From: Alcaligenes faecalis
GTDB taxonomy: Bacteria > Pseudomonadota > Gammaproteobacteria > Burkholderiales > Burkholderiaceae_B
Direction: 5' to 3'
DNA length: 64,000 nucleotides
Assembly: GCF_005311025.1 (NCBI RefSeq)
Contig: NZ_CP031747.1
Coordinates: forward strand, 2,788,954-2,852,953
The position numbers and the translations under genes are program-made. The notes beneath the pieces are model-generated. The model made no database searches, was not told where the DNA came from, and saw only the letters and a program-made list of their open reading frames with translations. Of the stretch, positions 17,485 to 26,730 are shown one piece after another. How positions within the stretch are numbered: the first letter of the stretch is position 1; every line of letters starts with the position of its first letter.

Positions 17485-17752
17485 GGTCTGGATAAAAAAG
17501 AAATCCACAATCTTATTAACAAAACAGATTAAACCAAAAATGGAAATATAGAACTGGTTGAAATAAGCGCTTAATAAGAAAGTGAATAATTTGTGGATAT
17601 TATAAAGGCTTAATCCGTATCCCAAAACCGGGTTCATGAGAACACCTGCATCCGCCCACCCTGGTCTCCCAAACAGGCGAAGTTCGGCCAGAAAATCGGT
17701 CAAGAACGGGGCAAAAAAGCTATATTTAAGGCAGCTACTGGCTCTGGCCCCC

Positions 17753-17761
17753 TGTGGATAA
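17753..17761 (-). promoter_or_regulatory. DnaA box (perfect, minus orientation)
   Basis: TGTGGATAA on the plus strand, the exact reverse complement of the consensus. Confidence 0.75.
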
Positions 17762-17933
17762 GCTCCAAGAAGGCCTGCTGTGGACCTGCTGTGGATGAAA
17801 GGGGGATAAGTTGCCTGTCTGGCCGGGCCTCAAATTTTGTCCAGTTTCGGTCCACCGACTCCAACGGGGTGGTGCACAGGCGAAAGTGGTCAATAAAGTA
17901 CTGAAATTAAAGCTTAATTTCTATCTATGCCAC

Positions 17934-17942
17934 TTATCCACA
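17934..17942 (+). promoter_or_regulatory. DnaA box (perfect TTATCCACA)
   Basis: Exact consensus, followed 9 bases later by a weaker TTATCCATT and then by the AT-rich stretch before the metallophosphatase gene. Confidence 0.75.
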
Positions 17943-18004
17943 GACACCCATTATCCATTACCAGTTATATATATAGTTATTATTAAATAAAGATCTCTTC
18001 ACCC

Positions 18005-19063
18005 ATGCCCAACTTTCTTGTACAGCCTTTACCTGCTGGTTCTTTAGACATCATCGGTGATGTACACGGAGAGCTTCAGGCCTTGCAACAACTGATCCAA
18101 AATTTGGGTTACCAGGAAGATGGCTCTCATCCAGAGCAACGTAGCCTGATATTCGTGGGAGATTATTGTGACCGAGGTCCAAATAGCCCTGCTGTAATTG
18201 AATACCTTAAGTCCTTGATAAATAATAATAAAGCAAAAGGAATATTAGGTAATCATGAAATCAATCTACTGATAGATGATGCAAAAGATGGATCAGGTTG
18301 GTATTTTGAGCAGCGATATCAGTCAGATTTAAAGAATTACTCGCCATTTATACGTGCAAAACCTCAAAATAGAGACAAAATCCGAGAGTTTTTAAGCACA
18401 CTACCCATTGCATTGGAAAGAGATGACCTAAGAATTGTGCATGCAGCCTGGAATAATCCTGCTATTGATACAATTAGATCGGTTAAAAACGAAGATTTTC
18501 TTGATTTTTTCTTTGAATGTGAGCGTAAAGCTGATACTTATGCAGAAAAAAAAGGAATTCTAAATAAATATCTAGCTGCAAAACAAGAATGGAAAGAAAA
18601 AATTGAAGACCCAAAGGCCCTGATACCTTTGTTGCAGGCCTACATTGACTACGACTTGGTCAAAAATGACTTCAACCCCATCCGTTTGCTGACTTCCGGC
18701 ACTGAAGGACCCGCAGATCGTCCGTTTTTTGCTGGCAACCGTTGGCGTTTTTCCGACCGAACTCCTTGGTGGAACAACTACCAGGACGATATTCCTGTCG
18801 TTTTTGGCCACTATTGGCGCCAGCTTTTTCCTCAACCAACAGCGAAAATGTCTAAATATTCCTTATTATTCAAAGATATAGATCCATTTTCCTGGCATGG
18901 AGCAAAGAAAAATACATTTTGCGTGGATTTTTCCGTAGGAGCTCGTTGGCGCGATCGCCGCAAGGACCAGGCACCTGAAGGCTCCGCTTTTCACCTGGCT
19001 GCTTTGCGTTGGCCAGAGAAAATCATCATGACAGACACTGGATTTATCCAAGCAACCCGGTAA
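18005..19063 (+). CDS. calcineurin-like metallophosphatase
   Basis: A 352-residue protein with the five metallophosphatase blocks: DIIGDVHGE near residue 18, VGDYCDRGP near 52, LGNHEIN near 80, then later histidines in IVHAAW and VFGHYW. These residues coordinate a two-metal centre in the PP2A/ApaH superfamily. The second half carries an extra Phe/Trp-rich domain (RFSDRTPWWNNYQ) of unknown function. Base composition is uneven along the gene: codons 60-200 and 278-310 are much more AT-rich than the flanks, with codons such as AAT, ATA and AAA. It sits inside the candidate origin region. Family is sure; substrate is unknown. Confidence 0.85.
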   Translation: MPNFLVQPLPAGSLDIIGDVHGELQALQQLIQNLGYQEDGSHPEQRSLIFVGDYCDRGPNSPAVIEYLKSLINNNKAKGILGNHEINLLIDDAKDGSGWYFEQRYQSDLKNYSPFIRAKPQNRDKIREFLSTLPIALERDDLRIVHAAWNNPAIDTIRSVKNEDFLDFFFECERKADTYAEKKGILNKYLAAKQEWKEKIEDPKALIPLLQAYIDYDLVKNDFNPIRLLTSGTEGPADRPFFAGNRWRFSDRTPWWNNYQDDIPVVFGHYWRQLFPQPTAKMSKYSLLFKDIDPFSWHGAKKNTFCVDFSVGARWRDRRKDQAPEGSAFHLAALRWPEKIIMTDTGFIQATR

Positions 19064-19099
19064 ATTCACTTTATATTCCGCTGTTACAATTTTCTTTGC

Positions 19100-19108
19100 T
19101 GTGGATAA
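19100..19108 (-). promoter_or_regulatory. DnaA box (perfect, minus orientation)
   Basis: TGTGGATAA, exact reverse complement of the consensus, just downstream of the metallophosphatase gene. Confidence 0.7.
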
Positions 19109-19692
19109 GCTCTAGGAAGGGCATTGTGAACAGGGTGTGGATACATAAGGCATAAGTAGGTACTTCTTTGTGAAGTCTAAAAGTTGTACCTAAACCATCC
19201 ACCGGTAAGCGTTAGATCTATCCCCGGAAAAAAAAGCGCTAAGCTCTTGTTTTAACGCTGCTAAAGACACTTGTTCGACTTATCAACAGGGCTCCATCCA
19301 ATAATTCCAATAAAAGATTTAAGTGCTTGTTATATAAGATAAGTTCAACTCTCTGCAGGCCAGCTCCATGCCCTTTGCAAGCTAAAAGTTCTCGACTAAG
19401 ATGCAGTCCATGAACAAAAATCACGATCTCGCTCAAAGCTGGCTTATGCGGCTTTTGCATACAGAAATCTGAGCGTCAAAGGCTGAAAATTTATTTTCAG
19501 AACCGTACAAGATCGACTTTGTCGTCTGTTCCCGGAGTTTTCTTTCAACATGAGAAAAACTCAAACAAAGGAATGGGTTGGCAAAAGAGGGGTGTTCTAC
19601 CTGGACTACATGTTTGGCCAAGAGTTTGCTATGGCTGCAGGGATTGCTGCGCCTGGAGCTTGTACTAGGTCAATCTTGTTTGAATTTTTGAC

Positions 19693-19701
19693 TTATCCAC
19701 A
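19693..19701 (+). promoter_or_regulatory. DnaA box (perfect TTATCCACA)
   Basis: Exact consensus followed at once by the near match TGTGGGTAA in the opposite orientation. Confidence 0.7.
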
Positions 19702-20184
19702 TTTTGTGGGTAAAGCGTTGGTTTGTGCTTGCTCGTATTTTGTGGTGCTCGAAGAGGCTTGGTGACCTGTGTATTTTCACAGTTGCAAAGTCTGTTCAAA
19801 GCTTGTGATATTGAAATAAGTCCTTGTTTTATATCTATATTTTTTGTGGTTTTAACTTTGAGGCCTGTTTTTTGGCAAGCCACATGAACTGAAACAGGAA
19901 GGCCTGCGAGCTGGCTGATTTTTACTTTTCTCAAAGGAAAAGAAGCGATAACTGGGCAAAAAATCAGGTTTACCCCCAAAGTTATCAACAGGACAGCGCT
20001 GGAAGGCTGTATTGCCCGTTTCACGTTTGGCGTTCTATGGGGCACAAGATGCGGGTTTTGTGGTTTGCGGTAGATGGTTTGTGCTTCGGACAATGCTTAC
20101 TGTTTTACGTCGCCGTTGCAGGGCTTGTGTGACAGATTTAGGCAAGATTGCGATGACTGCACTTGTCCACAAAAATCAGGACAC

Positions 20185-20208
20185 AAAAAAACCGCCTGAC
20201 GGCGGTTT
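20185..20208 (-). terminator. terminator of the aminotransferase gene
   Basis: AAACCGCC-TGAC-GGCGGTTT forms an 8-bp stem; read on the minus strand it is followed by a T-run. It lies 24 bases past the stop codon. Confidence 0.9.
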
Positions 20209-20231
20209 GATGAAGGTAGGGAAAAAAGCCT

Positions 20232-21404
20232 TTAGACCTTTTTCAGGCGTTCAATAGCCTGGTCCAGGGTGTTGAGCTGCTTGGCAAAGCAAAAACGCAG
20301 CAAACGATGGTTAGCCTGCTCAGAATTGGGATTCAGGTAGAAGGCAGACACGGGGATCGCGCCTACGCCATAGTTCTGGTTCAAATGCTTGGCAAAATCC
20401 AGCTCGGACAGCTCCGAAATGTGTTCGTAGCTGGCTAGCAAGAAGAAAGTCCCTTCACTGGGCATAGGAGTGAAACGGGTGTTCTGCAGACCTTGATGCA
20501 AATGATCGCGTTTTTCCTGGTAGAACGCGGGCAGACTCTCCCAGGTGGCTGGATCCTGCATATAGGTGGCTAAACCAGCCTGTAAGGGGCTAGGAACGGT
20601 AAAGACGGTGTATTGGTGGACCTTGCGAATTTCCGTGCTGAGACTGGCAGGAGCACAGCAGTAGCCTACTTTCCAACCTGTGGCGTGGAAGGTTTTGCCA
20701 AAGGAAGAAACGATTACTGCTCGTTCTGCCAGGAGAGGGCGGGTAGCAAGACTTAGATGCTCTTTCTGATCGAAGGTCAGGTGTTCATAGACCTCATCGG
20801 ACAAGATGATCAAGGAAGGATGTTTTTCTACAATCTGCTCCAACGCGTCCAGATCCTGGGGCTGCAAGATGGTGCAGGTTGGGTTGTGTGGGAAATTGAT
20901 CACCAGCATACGGGTCTTACTGGTAATGGCTTGCTCCACTCGGTCCCAGTCAACGCGGTAGTAGGGTACAGCCTCGCTAGGCGCTGTCATGGGGACAGCC
21001 ACAGGGGTACCTCCGGCCAGCTCGATGGCGGGGATATACAGATCGTAGAAGGGCTCGATTACGACGACCTCATCGCCTGTGTGCACAAAAGCCTGGAAAC
21101 TGGCCATTAAGGCCTCAGTAGCGCCACTGGTGACGGTGATTTCCGTATCCACGTTGTAAAGGCGGCCATACCGAGCCTGCGTCTTGCTGGCAATGGCGGC
21201 TCGCAGGGCAGGGTAACCAGCCATGGCAGGGTATTGGTTGATGCCATCCAGCATGGCCTGGTGCACAGCCTCAATCAGGGCTGGATCCGGATTGAAGTCT
21301 GGAAAGCCCTGGCCCAGGTTAATGGCCTTATGCTCCAGAGCCAGCTGGCTCATGGTGGTAAAGATGGTGGTGCCCACAGAAGGGAGCTTGGATGTGATCT
21401 GCAT
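20232..21404 (-). CDS. pyridoxal-phosphate aminotransferase, methionine-type (YbdL/MtnE-like)
   Basis: A 390-residue fold-type I aminotransferase. The N-terminus KLPSVGTTIFTTMSQLA, the NLGQGFPDF motif, VTSGATEAL, NFPHNPT, LSDEVYEHL and the PLP lysine segment SSFGKTFHATGWKVGY all match E. coli YbdL, which prefers methionine, His and Phe. Likely role is methionine recycling from ketomethiobutyrate, but other amino acids are possible. The ATG at 21404 matches the family start; the frame stays open upstream but that part is not conserved. Followed by its own terminator. Confidence 0.9.
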   Translation of the reverse strand: MQITSKLPSVGTTIFTTMSQLALEHKAINLGQGFPDFNPDPALIEAVHQAMLDGINQYPAMAGYPALRAAIASKTQARYGRLYNVDTEITVTSGATEALMASFQAFVHTGDEVVVIEPFYDLYIPAIELAGGTPVAVPMTAPSEAVPYYRVDWDRVEQAITSKTRMLVINFPHNPTCTILQPQDLDALEQIVEKHPSLIILSDEVYEHLTFDQKEHLSLATRPLLAERAVIVSSFGKTFHATGWKVGYCCAPASLSTEIRKVHQYTVFTVPSPLQAGLATYMQDPATWESLPAFYQEKRDHLHQGLQNTRFTPMPSEGTFFLLASYEHISELSELDFAKHLNQNYGVGAIPVSAFYLNPNSEQANHRLLRFCFAKQLNTLDQAIERLKKV

Positions 21405-21951
21405 GGGTCTACTGATATGAATAATAAAAATGCACCCGCGCTTCAGATTTGAGTAAAAAGTTGGGTGGCGAAGTATCAGACAAATTCTTGTCGAAAATAC
21501 CATAGATTCTGCGCGTATCTGTTGATCGTGGAACTGACCACTCAGGATCGGTTTCTTACATTGATATAGCTATTGCCTATATAGGTTCCGAGCCCGGCTT
21601 CTCCTGCTGTTTTGCTTCCTCAGCTCTCGCGCTGCAGGCTCGTCTTGTAGCCACGGGAATTTTCTGGCTAGACCTGTGTCTTAACTTCGGCCTCTCGATT
21701 AAGTCCCAGGTTTTAAGCTAGGCGTTAAAGGTGCTGCTGTTGTTTCTTCAAAGTATCTGTCGTCTCAAGTAAATCCTGTTCTATCTGGATAGCTGTCTTT
21801 TTGCGCATAGGACACTTTTTTCTTGTAGCCAAGGTAGTCGGATTACATAATCGACGCCTTATATTTTCCGCAGGCCAGCGGAAATTTTCTTATCGCCACA
21901 CTGTAGAACGGTGGATGTGGTCCTCAGGCAGTATTTCTTTTTATTGCTCTG

Positions 21952-21960
21952 TTATCCACA
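21952..21960 (+). promoter_or_regulatory. DnaA box (perfect TTATCCACA)
   Basis: Exact consensus upstream of mnmG. Confidence 0.75.
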
Positions 21961-22164
21961 ATTTTGCTGCCTGCTTGGGCTGCTTTTATCCACCTATTGT
22001 GAGGTACTGGCTTAGATAGCCCCTTTTAGGGGATTTAAGAGTGATAAGCGCGCCTTTTATGGCTTCGCTCCGTGGGGAGTTCTGGCTGAAGAAAATCTTT
22101 GCAAGCGCTGCCTGTGCTTCCCAAGGTGGCCTGGGGATAAAAAAGCGTCCCTTTCTCCACAAAG

Positions 22165-22173
22165 TTATCCACA
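22165..22173 (+). promoter_or_regulatory. DnaA box (perfect TTATCCACA)
   Basis: Exact consensus, 23 bases before the first parS site. Confidence 0.75.
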
Positions 22174-22195
22174 GTGGTATTTACGCAAAAAACTG

Positions 22196-22211
22196 TGTTC
22201 CACGTGGAACA
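22196..22211 (+). promoter_or_regulatory. parS site (perfect palindrome)
   Basis: TGTTCCACGTGGAACA is a complete 16-bp palindrome matching the parS consensus, same as the copy in rsmG. Confidence 0.9.
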
Positions 22212-22226
22212 GATATTGGTTCCATG

Positions 22227-22242
22227 TGTTTCACGTGGAACA
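22227..22242 (+). promoter_or_regulatory. parS site
   Basis: TGTTTCACGTGGAACA, 15 bases after the previous parS and 50 bases before the mnmG start. Confidence 0.9.
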
Positions 22243-22292
22243 TACTCCGCTGGTAATCGTATAATTGATTTTTATTTTTTAGCTGTTCTGAC

Positions 22293-24209
22293 ATGATTTA
22301 TCCCGAAGAGTTTGACGTTATTGTCATAGGCGGCGGACATGCTGGTACCGAAGCGGCTTTAGCGGCAGCTCGAACCGGCGTGTCTACCTTATTGTTAACC
22401 CATAATATGGATACCTTGGGGCAGATGTCCTGCAACCCTTCTATTGGGGGGATTGGGAAGGGGCATTTGGTCAAGGAAGTGGATGCGCTGGGCGGGGCAA
22501 TGGCGTTGGCTACCGACCACGCCGGTATTCAATTCCGTACTCTGAATAGCTCCAAAGGTCCGGCCGTGCGCGCCACTCGTGCTCAGGCGGACCGGTCTTT
22601 GTACCGTAAGGCTATTCGCGAGGTTCTACAAAACCAACCCAACCTGATGGTGTTCCAGCAATCAGTCGAAGACTTGATTGTGGAAGGTGATCGGGTCGTG
22701 GGTGCTGTGACCAAGATTGGCTTGGAATTCAAAGCCAAATCTGTGGTTCTGACAGCAGGCACTTTTTTGAATGGTCTGGTCCACGTAGGCCTGAATAATT
22801 ATTCTGCGGGCCGGGCAGGGGATCCGCCGTCCATCAGCTTGGCGCATCGTTTGCGGGAACTGCAGTTACCGCAAGGGCGGTTGAAGACAGGGACCCCTCC
22901 GCGTATTGATGCAAACACCATCGATTTCTCCCGCCTGGAAGTCCAACCTGGCGATAGCGATCCGATTCCGGTGTTCTCTTATATGGGCGATGTTTCCATG
23001 CATCCTCAGCAGATGCCGTGCTGGATTACGCACACCAACGAACGTACCCACGACATCATCCGTTCCGGGTTGGATCGCTCGCCCATGTATAGCGACCAAG
23101 GCACTATCGAAGGCATTGGTCCGCGTTACTGCCCGTCTATCGAAGACAAGATTCATCGCTTTGCGGACAAGAGCAGCCACCAAGTGTTTTTGGAGCCTGA
23201 AGGCTTGAGCACGACCGAGATCTACCCTAATGGTGTCTCGACCAGCTTGCCTTTCGATATCCAGTTGGCTATGGTGCGCAGCCTGCCTGGTTTGGAAAAT
23301 GCCCGCATCATGCGTCCAGGTTACGCGATTGAATACGATTATTTTGACCCTCGATCCCTGTACCCCACGCTGGAGACCAAACAGATTCGTGGCTTGTTCT
23401 TTGCCGGTCAGATCAATGGCACGACAGGTTACGAAGAAGCCGCCGCTCAGGGCTTGTTGGCCGGGGTGAATGCAGCGCGTTTGGCACAAGAGAAAGAGCA
23501 GTGGTATCCACGTCGCAACGAAGCCTATCTGGGTGTGTTGGTAGACGATTTGATTACCCGTGGGGTGACCGAGCCTTACCGTATGTTCACGTCTCGTGCC
23601 GAATACCGTTTGAGTCTGCGGGAGGATAATGCCGACCAGCGATTGACTGAAATTGGCCGGGAGTTGGGCCTGGTGGATGATGCCCGTTGGGATCATTTCA
23701 ATCGTAAACGTGATGCGGTTGCACGTGAAATTGAACGCTTGAAAGGTACCTGGGTGAACCCTCGCAATTTGCCTGCCGAACAAGCAAATGCACTGTTAGG
23801 TAAAAATATCGAACGGGAATACTCCTTCTTCGATTTGCTCAAGCGGCCCGAAGTGGACTATGCCAAGTTGATGGCCGTGCTGAATGACCAAGGCATGCCT
23901 GTAGCAGGCCCAGGTCTGGAAGATCCGGTGCATGTGGAGCAGGTGGAAATTCAGGTGAAGTATGCGGGCTATGTGGCGCGTCAGCAGGATGAGGTGACTC
24001 GCCAGGCAGCACTGGAAGAGCAAGCCATTCCAGAGGACCTGGATTACGACGACATCAAGGGATTGTCGATTGAGGTGCGCCAACGCTTGAAGGCAGCCAA
24101 GCCTTTAACCATTGGCCAGGCCGGGCGTGTTCAAGGTGTGACACCTGCGGCGGTTTCTTTATTGTTGGTACACCTGAAGCGCAAGCAAAAGAACAAACAA
24201 ACGGCATGA
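22293..24209 (+). CDS. mnmG: tRNA uridine-5-carboxymethylaminomethyl synthesis enzyme MnmG (GidA)
   Basis: A 638-residue FAD-dependent enzyme. The N-terminal dinucleotide-binding fingerprint is [31 protein letters not shown] and the catalytic-loop region [11 protein letters not shown] (as [11 protein letters not shown]) are present. The C-terminal helical domain ends with [20 protein letters not shown] and [15 protein letters not shown], which bind MnmE and tRNA. With MnmE it installs the xm5 group on U34 of tRNAs. First gene of a likely operon with rsmG, parA and parB; it overlaps rsmG by four bases. parS sites lie immediately upstream. Confidence 0.97.
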   Translation: MIYPEEFDVIVIGGGHAGTEAALAAARTGVSTLLLTHNMDTLGQMSCNPSIGGIGKGHLVKEVDALGGAMALATDHAGIQFRTLNSSKGPAVRATRAQADRSLYRKAIREVLQNQPNLMVFQQSVEDLIVEGDRVVGAVTKIGLEFKAKSVVLTAGTFLNGLVHVGLNNYSAGRAGDPPSISLAHRLRELQLPQGRLKTGTPPRIDANTIDFSRLEVQPGDSDPIPVFSYMGDVSMHPQQMPCWITHTNERTHDIIRSGLDRSPMYSDQGTIEGIGPRYCPSIEDKIHRFADKSSHQVFLEPEGLSTTEIYPNGVSTSLPFDIQLAMVRSLPGLENARIMRPGYAIEYDYFDPRSLYPTLETKQIRGLFFAGQINGTTGYEEAAAQGLLAGVNAARLAQEKEQWYPRRNEAYLGVLVDDLITRGVTEPYRMFTSRAEYRLSLREDNADQRLTEIGRELGLVDDARWDHFNRKRDAVAREIERLKGTWVNPRNLPAEQANALLGKNIEREYSFFDLLKRPEVDYAKLMAVLNDQGMPVAGPGLEDPVHVEQVEIQVKYAGYVARQQDEVTRQAALEEQAIPEDLDYDDIKGLSIEVRQRLKAAKPLTIGQAGRVQGVTPAAVSLLLVHLKRKQKNKQTA

Positions 24210-24877
24210 GCGATATTTTTTCAAAACGCCTGAATCAGGCCCTGCTGGATTTGGGTCTGGATCAGGACCCTGTCCTGGTACGCAAGCTACTGGATTATAT
24301 AAATCAATTGCAGCGTTGGAACCGTACCTATAATCTGACCGCCCTGCGTGACCCAGATCAAATGCTGGTGCAACACATTTTTGATAGCCTGTCGATTGTC
24401 CGTCCGTTTCAGAACTATCTGGCCGGCAACAATACACAGACACAAGAATCGGTAAAGATTGTAGATGTAGGTTCAGGGGCAGGTTTGCCGGGAGTTGTTT
24501 TGGCAGCATCATGTTCCACGTGGAACATTAGCTGTATTGATGCTGTCGAGAAAAAAATGGCATTTGTTCGACAAATGGTTGGTGCTTTGGCTCTGCCCAA
24601 TTTGTCGGCGATGCATGTGCGTGTAGAGCAGCTGGAACCCATGCAGGCAGATATTGTGGTTTCCCGAGCTTTTTCTTCGCTGCTTGATTTCGTAAATTTG
24701 GCAGGCAGGCATGTTCGTCCAGGTGGACGCATTGCGGCTATGAAGGGTAAAGAACCTGATCAAGAAATAGCGGCATTGCAATCTGAAAGTAACTGGCGGG
24801 TCGAACGAATAGAATCATTAACCGTACCGGAGCTAGAGGCACAGCGTTGTCTAGTGTGGTTGGTGCAGCAAGGATAA
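24206..24877 (+). CDS. rsmG: 16S rRNA (guanine527-N7)-methyltransferase RsmG (GidB)
   Basis: A 223-residue S-adenosylmethionine-dependent methyltransferase. SAM motif I is [15 protein letters not shown], preceded by [16 protein letters not shown], with the later [13 protein letters not shown] and GRIAAMKGK typical of the family. It methylates G527 in the 16S rRNA 530 loop; loss of the enzyme gives low-level streptomycin resistance in other bacteria. Start overlaps the mnmG stop (ATGA), suggesting translational coupling. A perfect parS site (24512-24527) lies inside the coding sequence and is read as residues CSTWN. Confidence 0.96.
   Translation: MSDIFSKRLNQALLDLGLDQDPVLVRKLLDYINQLQRWNRTYNLTALRDPDQMLVQHIFDSLSIVRPFQNYLAGNNTQTQESVKIVDVGSGAGLPGVVLAASCSTWNISCIDAVEKKMAFVRQMVGALALPNLSAMHVRVEQLEPMQADIVVSRAFSSLLDFVNLAGRHVRPGGRIAAMKGKEPDQEIAALQSESNWRVERIESLTVPELEAQRCLVWLVQQG
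24512..24527 (+). promoter_or_regulatory. parS site inside rsmG
   Basis: TGTTCCACGTGGAACA, perfect palindrome identical to the site at 22196, embedded in codons of rsmG. Confidence 0.9.
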
Positions 24878-24879
24878 TC

Positions 24880-25695
24880 ATGAGTAAAAAAGACGATAAA
24901 TCTCCCCGTGCCTATGTGTTTTGTATTGCGAACCAAAAGGGCGGGGTTGGCAAGACGACCACAGCAATTAATTTGGCAGCTGCTCTTGCTGTGCTGAAGA
25001 AAAAGGTTTTATTGATTGACCTGGATCCTCAGGGCAATGCCACCATGGGTAGTGGTATTGATAAAAACAGCCTGTCTGGTAATTTGTACCAAGTTCTGAT
25101 TGGCGACGAAAGCATTGCTAACGTAAAGATGCATTCAGAAACAGGTGGCTATGACGTCCTGCCTTCCAATAGGGAGCTGTCGGGCGCAGAAATCGACCTG
25201 ATCCAGATGCAAGAGCGTGAGCAACAACTTAAACAGGCTCTGGCTCAGGTGTTGGACGATTACGATTTTGTGCTGATCGACTGCCCGCCTACCTTGTCCT
25301 TACTGACGTTAAATGGTTTGGCCAGTGCTCACGGGGTCATCATCCCCATGCAGTGCGAGTACTTTGCGCTGGAAGGGCTGTCGGATCTGGTCAACACGGT
25401 TAAACGGGTCTATCGCAATATCAACCCGGATTTGGAGTTGATTGGTTTGCTGCGGGTGATGTTTGATGGCCGCGTAACTTTGCAGCAGCAAGTCTCCAAT
25501 CAGATCGAGACACACTTTGGCGATAAGGTGTTCAAGACGGTGGTGCCACGTAACGTACGTTTGGCTGAAGCGCCAAGCCACGGTATGCCAGGTATTGTGT
25601 ATGACAAGAACTCCCGGGGTGCCAAGGCCTATATGGACTTTGGTAAAGAGCTGATCAAGCGCTTGAAGAAAGAATCCCGCAGCGACAAGGCATAA
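24880..25695 (+). CDS. parA: chromosome-partition ATPase ParA (Soj)
   Basis: A 271-residue deviant Walker ATPase. The nucleotide motifs are NQKGGVGKTTTAINLA (with the ParA signature Lys in KGGVGKTT), LIDLDPQGNAT and DFVLIDCPPTL. ParA binds nucleoid DNA and is released by ParB at parS, moving the origin region. The start is the ATG at 24880, seven bases after AAGGA; an in-frame upstream start inside the end of rsmG is less likely. Sits between rsmG and parB in a likely operon. Confidence 0.96.
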   Translation: MSKKDDKSPRAYVFCIANQKGGVGKTTTAINLAAALAVLKKKVLLIDLDPQGNATMGSGIDKNSLSGNLYQVLIGDESIANVKMHSETGGYDVLPSNRELSGAEIDLIQMQEREQQLKQALAQVLDDYDFVLIDCPPTLSLLTLNGLASAHGVIIPMQCEYFALEGLSDLVNTVKRVYRNINPDLELIGLLRVMFDGRVTLQQQVSNQIETHFGDKVFKTVVPRNVRLAEAPSHGMPGIVYDKNSRGAKAYMDFGKELIKRLKKESRSDKA

Positions 25696-25724
25696 GGCAC
25701 ACAAGAATCAATAGGAATGTAAGC

Positions 25725-26663
25725 ATGGCTACACGAAAACCAAAAGGTCTAGGTCGAGGCTTGGATGCCTTGCTCGGCGCAGACGCAGGCGCTATCGCAA
25801 CCATCGGGAAAAAGGGCGAAGCGACGGTGAGCGATGGCCCACCTTCCAACCTGCCCGTCAAACTGCTCAAGGCTGGGGTGTATCAGCCGCGTACTCGCAT
25901 GGACGAGGGCGCCTTGAACGAGCTGGCCGAGTCCATTCGCGCACAAGGCGTGATGCAGCCTATTCTGGTGCGTCCTCTGTCGGGTAAGGACAAGGGCAAA
26001 TACGAAATCATCGCCGGTGAACGTCGTTTCCGTGCGTCGCAAATTGCTGGTCTGGAAGAAGTGCCCGTTCTGGTGCGCGAGGTAGGCGACGAGAACGCCG
26101 CCATCATGGCACTGATCGAGAACATCCAGCGTGAAGATCTGAATCCGCTGGAAGAGGCGCAAGGTGTGAAGCGTTTACTGGACGAGTTCGGTCTGACTCA
26201 TGAGCAGGCCGCTCAGGCGATTGGCCGTTCGCGTTCGACCACCAGCAACCTGCTGCGTCTGATCAACCTGGCAGAGCCTGTGCAGATCATGCTGCTGGCC
26301 GGCGACATCGATATGGGTCACGCTCGTGCCTTGCTGGCTGTGGACGCTGCCCGTCAGATCATGTTGGCCAACGAGGTGATTGCCCGCCGTCTGTCGGTAC
26401 GTGAAACCGAGAAGCTGGTCGCCCGTGCTTTGCACGAGGATGACGAGCCTGCCAGCAAGCAGGCCCAGAGCAAGGCGAACCGCAATGGCGACGTACAGCG
26501 CTTTGAAAAGGTGCTGTCTGACCACCTGGGTACCAAGGTGACCTTGAAGGTCGGTGCCAAGGACAAGGGCCAGTTGCAGATCGCTTTCCATGGCTGGGAG
26601 CATTTGAATGCTTTGCTGGAAAAGCAGGGGCTGTCGTCCTTGCTGGAGCAAACGGACGATTAA
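25725..26663 (+). CDS. parB: chromosome-partition protein ParB (Spo0J)
   Basis: A 312-residue CTP-dependent DNA clamp. It starts with the ParA-interacting segment KPKGLGRGLDALLG. The ParB/Srx domain has YQPRTRMDEGALNELAESI and the CTP-binding box GERRFRAS, and ENIQREDLNPLEEA is present. The helix-turn-helix reads LTHEQAAQAIGRSRSTTSNL and binds parS. The C-terminal dimerisation domain lies after a Lys/Gln-rich linker. Four candidate parS targets lie in this window. An AGGA site precedes the ATG, and a strong terminator ends the operon. Confidence 0.97.
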   Translation: MATRKPKGLGRGLDALLGADAGAIATIGKKGEATVSDGPPSNLPVKLLKAGVYQPRTRMDEGALNELAESIRAQGVMQPILVRPLSGKDKGKYEIIAGERRFRASQIAGLEEVPVLVREVGDENAAIMALIENIQREDLNPLEEAQGVKRLLDEFGLTHEQAAQAIGRSRSTTSNLLRLINLAEPVQIMLLAGDIDMGHARALLAVDAARQIMLANEVIARRLSVRETEKLVARALHEDDEPASKQAQSKANRNGDVQRFEKVLSDHLGTKVTLKVGAKDKGQLQIAFHGWEHLNALLEKQGLSSLLEQTDD

Positions 26664-26704
26664 GTCAGGCCCGCGCCACGCTGAAAGCGATGCAGTTGAT
26701 GTAG

Positions 26705-26730
26705 AAAAGCCGACCTCAGGTCGGCTTTTT
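26705..26730 (+). terminator. terminator of the mnmG-rsmG-parAB operon
   Basis: AAAAGCCGACC-TCA-GGTCGGCTTTTT: an 11-bp stem with a three-base loop and a T-run, 42 bases after parB. Confidence 0.92.

Larger units (their letters stand above)
16520..18004. other. gene-free region with AT-rich stretches and DnaA boxes (candidate oriC part 1)
   Basis: No credible gene was found over about 1.5 kb. From about 17190 to 17430 the sequence is extremely AT-rich with runs of A and T, suiting DNA unwinding. Perfect DnaA boxes lie at 17476, 17753 and 17934, with several near matches (17593, 17790, 17951). An AT-rich stretch at 17957-17991 leads into GATCTCTTC at 17992-18000, similar to the start of the E. 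coli oriC 13-mers. This is inference: no dnaA gene is in the window. Confidence 0.55.
19064..20231. other. gene-free region with DnaA boxes
   Basis: About 1.2 kb without a credible gene. It carries perfect DnaA boxes at 19100 and 19693, the variants TTATCAACA at 19280 and 19982, and TGTGGATAC at 19136. A short frame on the minus strand (19665-20093) has no family features. The right end holds the terminator of the downstream aminotransferase. Confidence 0.5.
21405..22292. other. gene-free region upstream of mnmG with DnaA boxes and parS sites (candidate oriC part 2)
   Basis: About 890 bases without a credible gene. It holds the promoters of the aminotransferase and of mnmG, two perfect DnaA boxes (21952, 22165), a near match TTATCCACC at 21985, and two parS sites (22196, 22227) just before mnmG. 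In Bordetella the same neighbourhood is numbered as the chromosome start, which supports an origin nearby. Confidence 0.6.

Noticed and set aside
19665-20093. 142-codon minus-strand frame in the DnaA-box region
   Set aside because: Composition unlike the neighbouring genes, no ribosome site and no recognisable motif.
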